Assembly (NCBI GenBank): GCA_025059715.1
Contig: JANXCE010000002.1
Location: 23,802-87,801 of the forward strand
Length of the DNA: 64,000 bases
Direction of reading: 5' to 3'
DNA from: Caldimicrobium sp.
GTDB taxonomy: Bacteria; Desulfobacterota; Thermodesulfobacteria; Thermodesulfobacteriales; Thermodesulfobacteriaceae
Made by a program: the position numbers and the translations under genes. The notes below the pieces were generated by a model. The model ran no database searches, was not told the origin of the DNA, and saw nothing but the letters and a program-made list of their open reading frames with translations. Position 1 is the stretch's first letter, and each line of letters begins with the position of its first letter. Positions 46,401-55,645 of this stretch are shown piece after piece.

Positions 46401-46889
46401 GTATCCGCCTTAATTACGGAAATCAAATTAAAGACTACCAAAAATGGTAACAAAATGGCTATTCTAAAACTGGAAGACGAATTTGCCTCTATTAAAGCCA
46501 TCCTTTTTCCCGATCTTTACAAGGAATATCTAAATCTCTTAAAGGATTCTCATCCCCTCTGGTTCAAAGGTGAATTAGAGGTAGAAGAAGAGAATGTAAA
46601 TTTAATAATTGAGGACTTAGCCTCTTTTGAAGACTCCAAATTTTTTAAAGAGGGCCTATTTAAGATTTTGTTACCCCATACCTTAGTTCATGAGGACTTT
46701 CTCAGACAACTCAAGGAATTCTGTAAAAACGAAGATGAGAATTCCCTACCAATAAGATTTATTTTACAATATCCCGATGCTACAGTTACCTTTGAAACAA
46801 ATGGTTTCAAATTACCCTTTAATTTGGGGCTTTTGGACATTTTTAAAGAAACCTTTCCGGAGATAAAAATAGCTTACAGCGAAAAATGA
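43458..46889 (+). CDS. dnaE: DNA polymerase III alpha subunit
   Basis: FVHLHLHTEWSLLDGAIRIEDL; GPGRGSAAGSLVSYALGIT; PDIDVDFCMEGRD. Confidence 0.97.
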   Translation: MSSFVHLHLHTEWSLLDGAIRIEDLSQKLIEYGMPGCAITDHGTLFGIIHFYNKLKSAGLKPLLGCEFYVAEGSRFSKKVNKRGEAISSHLILIAKNEEGYKNLVKLGSLAYLEGFYYRPRIDKELLMKHNQGLVALSACIEGEIPQLILKGNFDKAIEVAKWYKDIFGEDFYLEIQRNGLPEQEKINIGLLEIGEKLKIKAVATADCHYLNKEDALAHEVLLCIQTGHRLSDPDRFKFNTQDLFFADSEEMKRRFEDLPAELLSNTMEVFEKINLELKLGNPLFPKAKLPPGEDEVSYLVKKAKEGLEERLRTLKEKGELFTNEEEYRQRLEMELEVIIEKGYAGYFLIVADFCSWAKKQGIPVGPGRGSAAGSLVSYALGITNLDPLRFGLLFERFLNRERPSLPDIDVDFCMEGRDKVIEYVKQTYGEKHLAKIATFGQLKARQVLRDVGRALGFKPKEIDPIAKMITPGPEVSLSEEMKRPEIQELLKNNPKIKELFELAVKLEGLPRHVSQHAAGVIISPLSLDEIVPLMRGDEEELLVQFDMKACENLGLIKFDFLGLKTLTIIDITVKALKEYEGIELDINNIPLDDKKTFSLLQQGETEGIFQLESEGMKELLKRLKPTDFNDLVAVLALYRPGPLKGGLVDQYIETKHGRRKAEYLHPLLEPILRETYGVIVYQEQVMEIARAFAGYTLGEADLLRRAMGKKDKELMQQLKTDFVERSVKRNIPKDIAEKVFDLMEKFADYGFNKSHSAAYALLSYQTAYLKAHFPLYFLASILTYEINKSEEVSKYLTLANKMGISLLPPDINLSAAGFSVEDGAIRMGLQAVKNVGEEAVQEIIRKRPFRDFIDFCQKVDTQKVNRKTIEALIKAGAFDRLEDNRAKLLGNLSKILSFSQEKKGALLFGQNTLLPINLTSTLKLEEIPPWSSEEKLAYEREALGFYFSDHPLRKYRPFIKIFTPHNLENLKQSRSGEKIIVSALITEIKLKTTKNGNKMAILKLEDEFASIKAILFPDLYKEYLNLLKDSHPLWFKGELEVEEENVNLIIEDLASFEDSKFFKEGLFKILLPHTLVHEDFLRQLKEFCKNEDENSLPIRFILQYPDATVTFETNGFKLPFNLGLLDIFKETFPEIKIAYSEK

Positions 46890-48274
46890 GACTTTTTGTC
46901 TTTACTAAAAAAGAAGATTGTAATATATATCTTTGCTTCGAAGAAATATTTAAAAGGAAAAAAGGAGAATTTTATCTCTTTGAACTGCTAAATTTCGAAA
47001 CCATTCAGCCTCTTCTTCAGGCAGACAAGAGTAATATTGTTATAATTGATTATGAAAGTTATGGCCAAGATACTCTCTCCTTTGTAGAAAGGCTTAAAAA
47101 AAATTACTCCAATTTACAAATAATCATTACCAATGCCCCTCAAAATGTAGATTTAGCGGTTAAATTTTTCACTAAAGGAGTTCAATATTTCCTGACCACT
47201 GATCTCGATAAAAACTGTCTTTGCTCCATCTTAAATGAAATATCTGAAAGTCTATCCCTTCCCGTGGATAGTTCGGAGGAAGTTGTATCTTTCTTTGTGG
47301 GAAATAGTAAACCCATAAGGAGAATCAAGGAATTCTTGCCCACCATAGCAGAAACTAACTGCAATGTTCTTATAGTAGGGGAGACCGGAACAGGAAAGGA
47401 ACTTTTAGCTAGAGTTATCCATCAACTTTCCCCTCGCAGAAATGGTCCCTTTATAACCCTTGATTGTACTACTCTCCAGGAGACTATTTTTGAAAGTGAG
47501 GTTTTTGGGTATGAAAAAGGTGCCTTCACAGGGGCAGTTCATTTTAAGAAGGGATTAGTAGAGCTTGCCGATGGTGGAACTCTTTTTATAGACGAAATCG
47601 GGGAATTGCCTTTACCATTACAAAAAAAATTTTTGCGCTTTATTCAAGAAAAGACCTTCCTCAGAGTAGGGGGAACCAAGTTTTTAAAAGCGGATGTGCG
47701 AATAATAGCAGCTACAAATAGGAATTTAGAGGAAGAAGTAAGAAAAGGAAACTTTAGAGCAGATCTATATTTTCGGTTAAATACCCTCATTATTGAAATT
47801 CCTCCTCTCAGAGAAAGAAAGGAAGATTTACCTCTACTCCTTGAACACTTTCTTAAGTTAAAGGCCCAGGAATTAGGTCGTCCCTTTAAGGGATTTTCTA
47901 AAAAATTTTTAGAATGTCTTTTGAGCTACAATTGGCCAGGAAATGTAAGAGAACTTATTAACGTTATAGAAAGAGTCTTGGTATTAGCTAAAGAGGGATA
48001 TCTCACAGAAGATCTCCTGCCTAATTACCTAAAAAATTTTGATTTATCTCTCAATAATAGCGAAGAGCAAGGTAAAGAGAGCTCAACCAAGCATTCCCTC
48101 AGTCTTCCTGAAATCGAAAAAGAGGTCATTTTAGAGGCTTTGAAAAAGCATAATTGGAATCAAACCAAAACTGCGGAATACTTAGGCATATCAAGGAAAC
48201 AACTCTTAACAAAACTTAAGAGATATAATCTTCTTAAAAGAAAAGAAAAACAAGATAAGGCCAAAGTCCAGTAA
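46886..48274 (+). CDS. Sigma54-dependent transcriptional activator with degenerate receiver-like N-terminus
   Basis: GETGTGKELLARVIH, GAFTGA, GGTLFIDEIGELPL; Fis-type HTH NQTKTAEYLGISRKQLLTKLKRY. Confidence 0.93.
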   Translation: MRLFVFTKKEDCNIYLCFEEIFKRKKGEFYLFELLNFETIQPLLQADKSNIVIIDYESYGQDTLSFVERLKKNYSNLQIIITNAPQNVDLAVKFFTKGVQYFLTTDLDKNCLCSILNEISESLSLPVDSSEEVVSFFVGNSKPIRRIKEFLPTIAETNCNVLIVGETGTGKELLARVIHQLSPRRNGPFITLDCTTLQETIFESEVFGYEKGAFTGAVHFKKGLVELADGGTLFIDEIGELPLPLQKKFLRFIQEKTFLRVGGTKFLKADVRIIAATNRNLEEEVRKGNFRADLYFRLNTLIIEIPPLRERKEDLPLLLEHFLKLKAQELGRPFKGFSKKFLECLLSYNWPGNVRELINVIERVLVLAKEGYLTEDLLPNYLKNFDLSLNNSEEQGKESSTKHSLSLPEIEKEVILEALKKHNWNQTKTAEYLGISRKQLLTKLKRYNLLKRKEKQDKAKVQ

Positions 48275-49610
48275 GGATTGTCCCCAAAACCGAAAGGATA
48301 ACTATTAATTTCATCTGAACATTGGAGGTTAGATAAAATATCTCTTCTCTTTCGATGAAAAACATCTTAATTCCTATTCTCAGATAGTAATATACAGAGG
48401 GAATACTAAACACTATAGCAATCACTGCGACCCAAATCAAGCCTGCTTCAACCAAGCTTTGAAATACGAGATATTTAGCTACAAAGCCTCCAAAGGGTGG
48501 AATCCCCGCTAATGAAAAGAGAAAGGCTAACATAGTAAAAGCTAAAAATTGATTTACCTTGTAAAATCCGCGATATTCCTCTAAATCTTCACCTTTTGGA
48601 TGAGCCAAAACCACTGCGAAAGCTCCCAGATTCATAAAGGCATATACCCAAAAGTAAAATAAAAGAGCTTTGAGTCCACTCTCTTTGAAAGCAATAATAG
48701 CTAAAAGGACATATCCCGCATGAGCAATAGAAGAATAAGCAAGCAGTCTTTTCATATTTACTTGCCTTAAAGCCAAGATATTCCCTATTAAGATTGTCAA
48801 AAGAGCTATTAGAATTAAAACAGGTTGATAAAGGTATTTTACGGGATAAAGGGCTTCTAAAGAGAGACGCATGAGTGCTCCCAATGCAGCTGCCTTAGGA
48901 GCTACAGAAAAAAAGGCTGTAATAGGAGTTGGAGCTCCCTCATACACATCAGGTGACCACTGATGAAAGGGTGCTAACCCTGCTTTAAAGGCTAAAGCCA
49001 AAATTAAAGCTAATATCCCACAAACCAAGTAATATTGGTTCCCGGACATCTTTTCTAAAAAACCCATAACCTGGGCATAGTATGTTGTGGCAGTCTGCCC
49101 ATAGATTATTGCCATTCCTAAGAGAAAAAACACTGAAGCCATACTACCTAACAAAAAATACTTCAATGCCGCTTCATTAGATCTTACATCAGTAAAGACA
49201 ATACCCGCTAAAAGATATAAACAAAGAGACATAAATTCCATTGCTAAAAAAAGCGACATCAATTCCCGAGAAGACACCACAAACATCATACCTAAAACAC
49301 TAAGCATAAGAAGTATAACATATTCAAAATATAGACTATCCTTTACTAAACTATAATCATATGAAAATATTACTACATATAACAAAGTTATAACAAAAAT
49401 AAATTTAAGACTTTGACTCAAAGTATCTGCAATGAAAAAACCTTTAAATAAAGCGCCCTCGGAAAAGGGAATAGAGAAAAGAACTAAGAGAGAAATTAAA
49501 CAAACAAATAACGAATGACTCTTTCTGTCCCGTAGAAAAAAGCCTACTATAAAGTAAAAAACGATTGACAAACTCAGAATAATCTCTGGTAATAGAGGTG
49601 TAAAATCCAT
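48234..49610 (-). CDS. nuoN: Complex I subunit NuoN
   Basis: EFMSLCLYLLAG, RSNEAALKYFLLGS, MKRLLAYSSIAHAGYVLLAI. Confidence 0.93.
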   Translation of the reverse strand: MDFTPLLPEIILSLSIVFYFIVGFFLRDRKSHSLFVCLISLLVLFSIPFSEGALFKGFFIADTLSQSLKFIFVITLLYVVIFSYDYSLVKDSLYFEYVILLMLSVLGMMFVVSSRELMSLFLAMEFMSLCLYLLAGIVFTDVRSNEAALKYFLLGSMASVFFLLGMAIIYGQTATTYYAQVMGFLEKMSGNQYYLVCGILALILALAFKAGLAPFHQWSPDVYEGAPTPITAFFSVAPKAAALGALMRLSLEALYPVKYLYQPVLILIALLTILIGNILALRQVNMKRLLAYSSIAHAGYVLLAIIAFKESGLKALLFYFWVYAFMNLGAFAVVLAHPKGEDLEEYRGFYKVNQFLAFTMLAFLFSLAGIPPFGGFVAKYLVFQSLVEAGLIWVAVIAIVFSIPSVYYYLRIGIKMFFIEREEIFYLTSNVQMKLIVILSVLGTILTGLWPYLVFLFF

Positions 49611-49632
49611 AAATTAGCCTCCTTATCCCAAC

Positions 49633-51120
49633 TTACTTCCAGAGATAAGCCATAATATGCTCTACACTAATGGTAAGATAACTTAATACTACTTGAGGTT
49701 TTAATCCTATGAGGAAAATAAGAACTACGAGTGTAGCAAACATGATTGCCTCGCGGAAATCAACATCTTTAAAGGTATCTTTCTTTATATACTCTTCTTT
49801 TATGTCTGAAGGTAACTCCAATACAGAGACTCGGTAAAATAGCCAAATCATGTAAGAAGCGCCAAGAAGAAATCCCAAGACGAGAGTAAAACCCATAATA
49901 ATATTATCTTTGAAGGCACCTAAGGTAATTAAAAATTCACCTACAAAGGAGTTAGTCCCTGGAAATCCTATGGCTGCAGCAGAAAAAATTACTAAGGCTG
50001 AGGTAAATCCAGGGAGATACCTTCCCAGTTCTCCATATTTTACTATCTCTCTTGTATGAAATCTTTCATAGATTGATCCTATCCACATAAAGAGAGCTCC
50101 GGTTACTATTCCGTGATTTATCATCTGTAGTATTGCACCCTCAATTCCAAACTTGTTAGCGGTAAAAATTCCTAAGGTTACATAACCCATGTGGCTTATA
50201 CTGGAATAGGCAATAAGTCTTTTGATGTCTGTTTGCATTAATGTTACGAAGGCACCGTAAATTATGGCCACTATTGAGAGAACTTGTAAATAGGGCTTTA
50301 GGAGGATTATCGCCTCTGGACATAGGGGATAACAAAATCTAATAAAACCATAGGCACCAACCTTTAATAAAATTCCTGCTAAGATAACTGATCCTGCGGT
50401 GGGAGCCTCTGTATGAGCATCAGGAAGCCAGGTATGAAAGGGAAACATGGGCACTTTTATAGCAAAGGCTGCAAAGAAGGCTAAGAATAACCAAAGCTGA
50501 TACTTTACCGGATAGGAAATCCTTTGCAATTCAAGGATGTCAAAGGTTCTGCCGCCCATAAAATAAAGTGACATTATGCCTATGAGCATTAGAACACTTC
50601 CTGCAATTGTGAAAAGAACAAATTTTACCGAGGCATATATTCTTTGACTACTACCCCACACCCCTATTAATAGGAACATAGGAATAAGTAATGCCTCCCA
50701 AAAGACATAAAAGAGAAAAAGATCAAGAGCACAAAAAACACCAATCATTATAGTTTCAGTGATGAGGATCAGGGCATAAAAGTCTCGCACTCTCTCCTTT
50801 ATAGCATTCCATGAACAAAGAACACAAAATATACTTATAATAAGAGATAAAACTACAAAAAGGACACTCACTCCATCCACACCAATCTTATAACTTATTC
50901 CCAGCGTCTCAATCCATACATAATCTTCAATAAACTGAAATTCTCCTTTATTTTTATCAAAATGATAGAGAAGAAAAACACCCCAAAGAAAATTAACCAG
51001 TGTAGTTATAAGAGCAACCAATTTAATGTGGATCTCCCTCTTAAGAAAGAATATGACAAAGGCACCGATCAACGGGAAAAAGATAAGAATTGATAGAAGG
51101 GGAATAGAAAGTTCGTTCAT
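49633..51120 (-). CDS. nuoM: Complex I subunit NuoM
   Basis: MFPFHTWLPDAHTEAPTAGSVILAGILLKVGAYGFIRF; MINHGIVTGALFMWIG. Confidence 0.93.
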   Translation of the reverse strand: MNELSIPLLSILIFFPLIGAFVIFFLKREIHIKLVALITTLVNFLWGVFLLYHFDKNKGEFQFIEDYVWIETLGISYKIGVDGVSVLFVVLSLIISIFCVLCSWNAIKERVRDFYALILITETIMIGVFCALDLFLFYVFWEALLIPMFLLIGVWGSSQRIYASVKFVLFTIAGSVLMLIGIMSLYFMGGRTFDILELQRISYPVKYQLWLFLAFFAAFAIKVPMFPFHTWLPDAHTEAPTAGSVILAGILLKVGAYGFIRFCYPLCPEAIILLKPYLQVLSIVAIIYGAFVTLMQTDIKRLIAYSSISHMGYVTLGIFTANKFGIEGAILQMINHGIVTGALFMWIGSIYERFHTREIVKYGELGRYLPGFTSALVIFSAAAIGFPGTNSFVGEFLITLGAFKDNIIMGFTLVLGFLLGASYMIWLFYRVSVLELPSDIKEEYIKKDTFKDVDFREAIMFATLVVLIFLIGLKPQVVLSYLTISVEHIMAYLWK

Positions 51121-51136
51121 ATAACCTCACTCCCTG

Positions 51137-52906
51137 CTACCATATAATAAAAAGGGTTACCATTATAAAAAAAATAATCAGCCCTATTAACATAAAGAGC
51201 GCATAATCAGAGATTTTACCTCTTTGTAGTAACTTAAAACCCTCACTTAGACTCAGGGTATTATTTGATAAGCCGTGATATACTCCATCAACTCCTTGAA
51301 AATCAAAGGTTTTAAGTTTTGTAGATATAGTCAAAATACCTCTTACAATGAGCTTCTGATAAGCTTCGTTGATGTAATCATAATCAATCCTTGCTATAAC
51401 TTTTTCCGCAAATCTTAAAAAAACCTTAGCTCCCTTTCTATAGAACCAATCCGCATCAAGGTTAGTACTCCGCATCTCTGGAGGATATAAACCCGAGAGT
51501 ATGAGAAGGGTAAAAGCTAAGGCTCCAAAGGCAAGCAATTGGACTTGCTCGATGATCAAGGCACCTGTGAAGGGATTAAAATTAGTCTTAAAGGGCAAAA
51601 TATCATAAAGGAGTGGTGGATAGATCCCAATGAGAAGACAAAGAAAAGCCATAACCGCCATCGCAAATAACATGTGAGGTGGAGCTTCCTTGGGTCTAAG
51701 ACCTGAGTCATGGCTGAAGAAGGCAAAGAAGGGTATTTTAATACCTGCATGATGGAAAACACCAGCGGAAGCAAATAATAGTCCAATCCAAACAAGTAAA
51801 TATCCCTCCTCTCCAGCAGTTAATACAATCATGGGCTTACTTACAAATCCGTTGGTAAGGGGAACTCCCGAAATAGAGGCTGCCCCAATTATACAAAATA
51901 GTGTTGTCCAAGGCATGGTTTTATATAAACCACCTAAATCTGTGGCATTGATCTTACCTGTCCTATACAACACCGCACACATGGTCATAAGTAGTAATCC
52001 TTCAAAGAGGATATTACAAAAGGCATGAGCAACTGCACCATTTATAGATAAAGGCGTCCCTAAGCCTATGCCTGTTACCATAAAACCAACTTGGTTAATT
52101 AAGCTGTAACAAAGAACTCTCACTAAATTATTCTCAATGACTGCATAAAAAATAGGAAAAACTGTCATCACCACGCCAATATATATGAGTAGGTCAACAC
52201 CAGCAAAACCTCTTGCTAAGGCATAAACAGCTGCTTTTGTAGTGAAGGCAGACAAAAAGACAATCCCTGTCTCCGTCGACTCAGGATAAGCATCAGGAAC
52301 CCAAGCATGTAAGAGAGGAAAGGCTGCGTTCAATCCAAAGCCGAGAAGAATCAGTAAATCTGACAAACCTTGCAATCCTATGTATTCAAACACAAGGCTA
52401 CCTGTTTCTCTATATCGAAGTATTATTCCACCCAAAAGTAAAAGCCCACCAAAAATATGAACCATTAGGTATCTCATTCCCGCTTGAAGAGAGCGCTTAG
52501 TTCTACCTAACCATACTAAAAGAGCACCGCTTAGCGCTTTTATTTCCCAAAAGAGAAATAAAGTTAAAAAGTCCCCCGCTAATACTACCCCTAAGGCTGA
52601 CCCAGCATAAATCCAAGCACTTATTAACAAAAAAGAATCTTTCACATGCAACCCAAAAATTGTGGCTAAAAGAGTAAATATGCAAAAGATATAGGCAAAG
52701 GGTAAAGAAAAATTATCTAATCTCGTAAAAGTTAAAGTATAATCTAATATTGTAATGCTATGATAAATACCTTTAGGTAACAAAAAAATGTATATTAGAG
52801 TTAAAAGAGGAATAAATAAAAGAATAATTCTTCTTATAGAACCATTAAATAGTGGAATTAAAAGCGTGCCTAAAATCAAAATTAGTTGCGGTGGAAAATT
52901 ACTCAT
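51137..52906 (-). CDS. MrpD/NuoL-like antiporter subunit with C-terminal amphipathic-helix extension and final TM
   Basis: FPLLHAWVPDAYPESTETGIVFLSAFTTKAAVYAL; STNLDADWFYRKG; LLQRGKISDYALFMLIGLIIF. Confidence 0.85.
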   Translation of the reverse strand: MSNFPPQLILILGTLLIPLFNGSIRRIILLFIPLLTLIYIFLLPKGIYHSITILDYTLTFTRLDNFSLPFAYIFCIFTLLATIFGLHVKDSFLLISAWIYAGSALGVVLAGDFLTLFLFWEIKALSGALLVWLGRTKRSLQAGMRYLMVHIFGGLLLLGGIILRYRETGSLVFEYIGLQGLSDLLILLGFGLNAAFPLLHAWVPDAYPESTETGIVFLSAFTTKAAVYALARGFAGVDLLIYIGVVMTVFPIFYAVIENNLVRVLCYSLINQVGFMVTGIGLGTPLSINGAVAHAFCNILFEGLLLMTMCAVLYRTGKINATDLGGLYKTMPWTTLFCIIGAASISGVPLTNGFVSKPMIVLTAGEEGYLLVWIGLLFASAGVFHHAGIKIPFFAFFSHDSGLRPKEAPPHMLFAMAVMAFLCLLIGIYPPLLYDILPFKTNFNPFTGALIIEQVQLLAFGALAFTLLILSGLYPPEMRSTNLDADWFYRKGAKVFLRFAEKVIARIDYDYINEAYQKLIVRGILTISTKLKTFDFQGVDGVYHGLSNNTLSLSEGFKLLQRGKISDYALFMLIGLIIFFIMVTLFIIW

Positions 52907-53159
52907 CGTAATAGTCCTCCTTCCTCATAACAAGGGGCCTTAAGATATATTTGGCTGCAAGCACTAAAAGAACACATCCTACAAATCCATAAGCACCAAA
53001 AAAAGAGGGATATCCATCAAATCCAAAGAAGGGATGTTTTTCAATAAATAGGTCAATTATCACCAGGAGAACCAAAAGACTATAAAACCCATATAGAAAT
53101 TTCTTAACATTTTCTTTCTTGTCAAAGAAATAGATCTTTTCACTCTTTTTCTCTTCCAT
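52899..53159 (-). CDS. Small two-TM protein in complex I operon
   Basis: 86 aa with two hydrophobic segments; translationally coupled to the next gene. Confidence 0.75.
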   Translation of the reverse strand: MEEKKSEKIYFFDKKENVKKFLYGFYSLLVLLVIIDLFIEKHPFFGFDGYPSFFGAYGFVGCVLLVLAAKYILRPLVMRKEDYYDE

Positions 53160-53180
53160 GTTGTAGCCCTCCTTTCTCCT

Positions 53181-53327
53181 TTAACGATGGGGATTGTAGC
53201 CCAGTAAAATGATAGAGAAAAGATAAATAATTGCCAAAATAAAGACTATCCAAAAGATTTTTCTATAACCTGGCCAGGGGTCATGTTTTAAAATCATCCT
53301 TTCTCTTTCTTCTTCTATTTCCTTCAT
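53181..53327 (-). CDS. Small one-TM protein (48 aa) in complex I operon, absent from the ORF track
   Basis: MKEIEEERERMILKHDPWPGYRKIFWIVFILAIIYLFSIILLGYNPHR; ATGA overlap with the upstream MrpD-like gene. Confidence 0.65.
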   Translation of the reverse strand: MKEIEEERERMILKHDPWPGYRKIFWIVFILAIIYLFSIILLGYNPHR

Positions 53328-54823
53328 TTGAGAACCACCTCCACTAAAGAGATTAGGGGTTGAGGATATATTCCAGTAAGAATCGTTAGTATTGAAGTAA
53401 TTAGAAGCACTCCAGCCATGAAGGGATTTTCCCTGATATCATGGTGTGTATGGTGCATCTTGTTGAACCTTCCTTGAGGAAAGTCCTTAAAATAAGCTCT
53501 GTAAATGATGGGCAAAAAATAACCTGCATTTAATAGGGAACTTAAAAGAAGGATCATTAGGATCCACAGGTTTTGGGCTTCTACTGCTCCAACAAGCAGA
53601 TACCATTTACTAATGAAACCATTAAAAAGAGGCATACCTATCATGGCTAAGGCTCCAATAGTGAAAGCTACCATTGTTATGGGAAGCCTTTTTGCTATTC
53701 CATCAAGTTCGCTCACTAAGGTTTTATGGGCACACACATAGAGAGAGCCAGCGCAAAAGAAGAGAGTAATTTTAGCAAAGGCATGATTTGTTATGTGAAG
53801 AATACCCCCAAGAATTCCCTCTTCAGTTAGCAATAGAGCTCCTAAAATTATGTAAGAGAGTTGACTTATAGTGGAATATGCTAAACGAGCCTTTAGGTTA
53901 TCTCTTGTTAATGCAATGATTGATCCTACGGTAATTGTAAAGGCACACATTAAAAGAGCTATATCTGTTGCGGGTAAAACCTTCAAACTTTCTAAGCCAA
54001 AGATATGTAGGATCACTCTCAAAACTGAAAAGACACCTGATTTTACGACCGCTACCGCATGGAGTAGTGCGGAGACGGGAGTTGGAGCAACCATTGCTGC
54101 AGGGAGCCAACCATGAAGAGGCATGACCGCCGCTTTAGCAAAGCCATATAAGAACATTATAAAAAGAAGATTTAACAGTCCCTTATTTTTTTCTAAAACC
54201 TGAGCCTCAATAATTCCTCCATTTCTGAACTCCAAAGTCCCAGTAAGAAGATACACAAGCACAATAGCTGCGATTAAGAACAATTTAGCAGATCCTACGA
54301 GATACAATACATATTTTCGACCTCCAGCTCTAGCTTCTGCATCCTCATGATGTGCAACCAAAGGATAAGTAGTAAAAGTAAGAATTTCATAAAAAAGAAA
54401 GAGCGTAAAAAGATTTGAGGCAAAGGCAATACCCATAGTAGAGGAAAGAGCTCCTGCAAAGCAACTATAATAGCGTGTCTGCTTCTTCTCTTGATGCCCC
54501 CGCATGTATCCTATAGAGTAAAAAGTTGTAAGAATCCAAAGGAAAGAAGCACCAAGAGCAAAAACTAACCCCAAGGCATCTACCCGAAATTTTAAGTCCA
54601 TATTAGGCAAAAGGGTCACAATGTGACACTCAAGAATCTTTCCAGAAATTACGGAAGGAACCATAGATAATACCGCGATAAACTTTATAATCCCTGCAAA
54701 TACTGATACCGCTTCCCTTAAATTAGGATTTCTCTCTCCTATCCACACAATAAAGGGAATCGCTAAGGCGGAAGATAAAACTGCAATCAAAGGTAATACT
54801 GAAGTCTGAACCTCTAAACTCAT
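53324..54823 (-). CDS. MrpD-like antiporter subunit in complex I operon
   Basis: MPLHGWLPAAMVAPTPVSALLHAVAVVKSGVF; RLAYSTISQLSYIILG. Confidence 0.88.
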   Translation of the reverse strand: MSLEVQTSVLPLIAVLSSALAIPFIVWIGERNPNLREAVSVFAGIIKFIAVLSMVPSVISGKILECHIVTLLPNMDLKFRVDALGLVFALGASFLWILTTFYSIGYMRGHQEKKQTRYYSCFAGALSSTMGIAFASNLFTLFLFYEILTFTTYPLVAHHEDAEARAGGRKYVLYLVGSAKLFLIAAIVLVYLLTGTLEFRNGGIIEAQVLEKNKGLLNLLFIMFLYGFAKAAVMPLHGWLPAAMVAPTPVSALLHAVAVVKSGVFSVLRVILHIFGLESLKVLPATDIALLMCAFTITVGSIIALTRDNLKARLAYSTISQLSYIILGALLLTEEGILGGILHITNHAFAKITLFFCAGSLYVCAHKTLVSELDGIAKRLPITMVAFTIGALAMIGMPLFNGFISKWYLLVGAVEAQNLWILMILLLSSLLNAGYFLPIIYRAYFKDFPQGRFNKMHHTHHDIRENPFMAGVLLITSILTILTGIYPQPLISLVEVVLK

Positions 54824-54824
54824 A

Positions 54825-55130
54825 TCACTTTTCCCTCAAAAGGTCATACTTTTCCACATCTACGGTCTTCCTATTTCTATATATCATAATCAAAATTATT
54901 AACCCAACCGCTACTGCTCCACCAGCGGAACCCATAATAAAAAGGGCCATAACTTGGCCTCTTAAATCTAATATGTAGTAACTTAAAGCTACAAGTTTAA
55001 TGTTTACCGCATTCAACATTATCTCAATTGATATGAGCATCATAATAATGTTTCTTCGGGTTATAAATCCAATCAATCCAATACCAAAAAGAGTGAGACC
55101 TAAAACCAAATATCCCTTTAAAAGACTCAT
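54825..55130 (-). CDS. nuoK: Complex I subunit NuoK
   Basis: LFGIGLIGFITRRNIIMMLISIEIMLNAVNI; start moved to internal Met at 55130. Confidence 0.93.
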   Translation of the reverse strand: MSLLKGYLVLGLTLFGIGLIGFITRRNIIMMLISIEIMLNAVNIKLVALSYYILDLRGQVMALFIMGSAGGAVAVGLIILIMIYRNRKTVDVEKYDLLREK

Positions 55131-55131
55131 C

Positions 55132-55641
55132 TTACTTTCTCCTTGCAAAGATAAGTCCAATACCAAGAAGGGGGACTAATAATAAAAAACCGAGGATAAT
55201 AAGCGGATAAACATAGTCCTCAAAGAGAAGCCTACCCAAAAGTTTACCTTCCACCAATTTTTCAACTTCTAAAGAAGGGGGCTCTTTTTTATGAATAGGA
55301 CTATAAGTTAAAACGCCAAAAAGGAAGAAGAAGGTTAAAACCAGAGTTACCCATATCCTGGCTTGCCAATCACTAAGAAAACTCATAGTCCTTTCCTCTT
55401 CCTTTACTTCTAAAATCATCAGCATAATTAGATATAGCACTAAAATTGCCCCTACATATACAATAATCTGAACCACAGCAAGGAATTCTGCATTTAAAAG
55501 TAAATAGAGGCCTCCTATGTGGAGAAACATAAGTAAAATCCAAAGTAATCCTTTAACAGGATTCCTCTGCTTTAATCCCAAAATAGCGGAAAAAAGAATT
55601 ACCAAGGCAAAGTATAAAAATAGCCCCTTTATTAAATCCAT
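55132..55641 (-). CDS. nuoJ: Complex I subunit NuoJ
   Basis: LLWILLMFLHIGGLYLLLNAEFLAVVQIIVYVGAILVLYLIMLM. Confidence 0.92.
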   Translation of the reverse strand: MDLIKGLFLYFALVILFSAILGLKQRNPVKGLLWILLMFLHIGGLYLLLNAEFLAVVQIIVYVGAILVLYLIMLMILEVKEEERTMSFLSDWQARIWVTLVLTFFFLFGVLTYSPIHKKEPPSLEVEKLVEGKLLGRLLFEDYVYPLIILGFLLLVPLLGIGLIFARRK

Positions 55642-55645
55642 TTTC

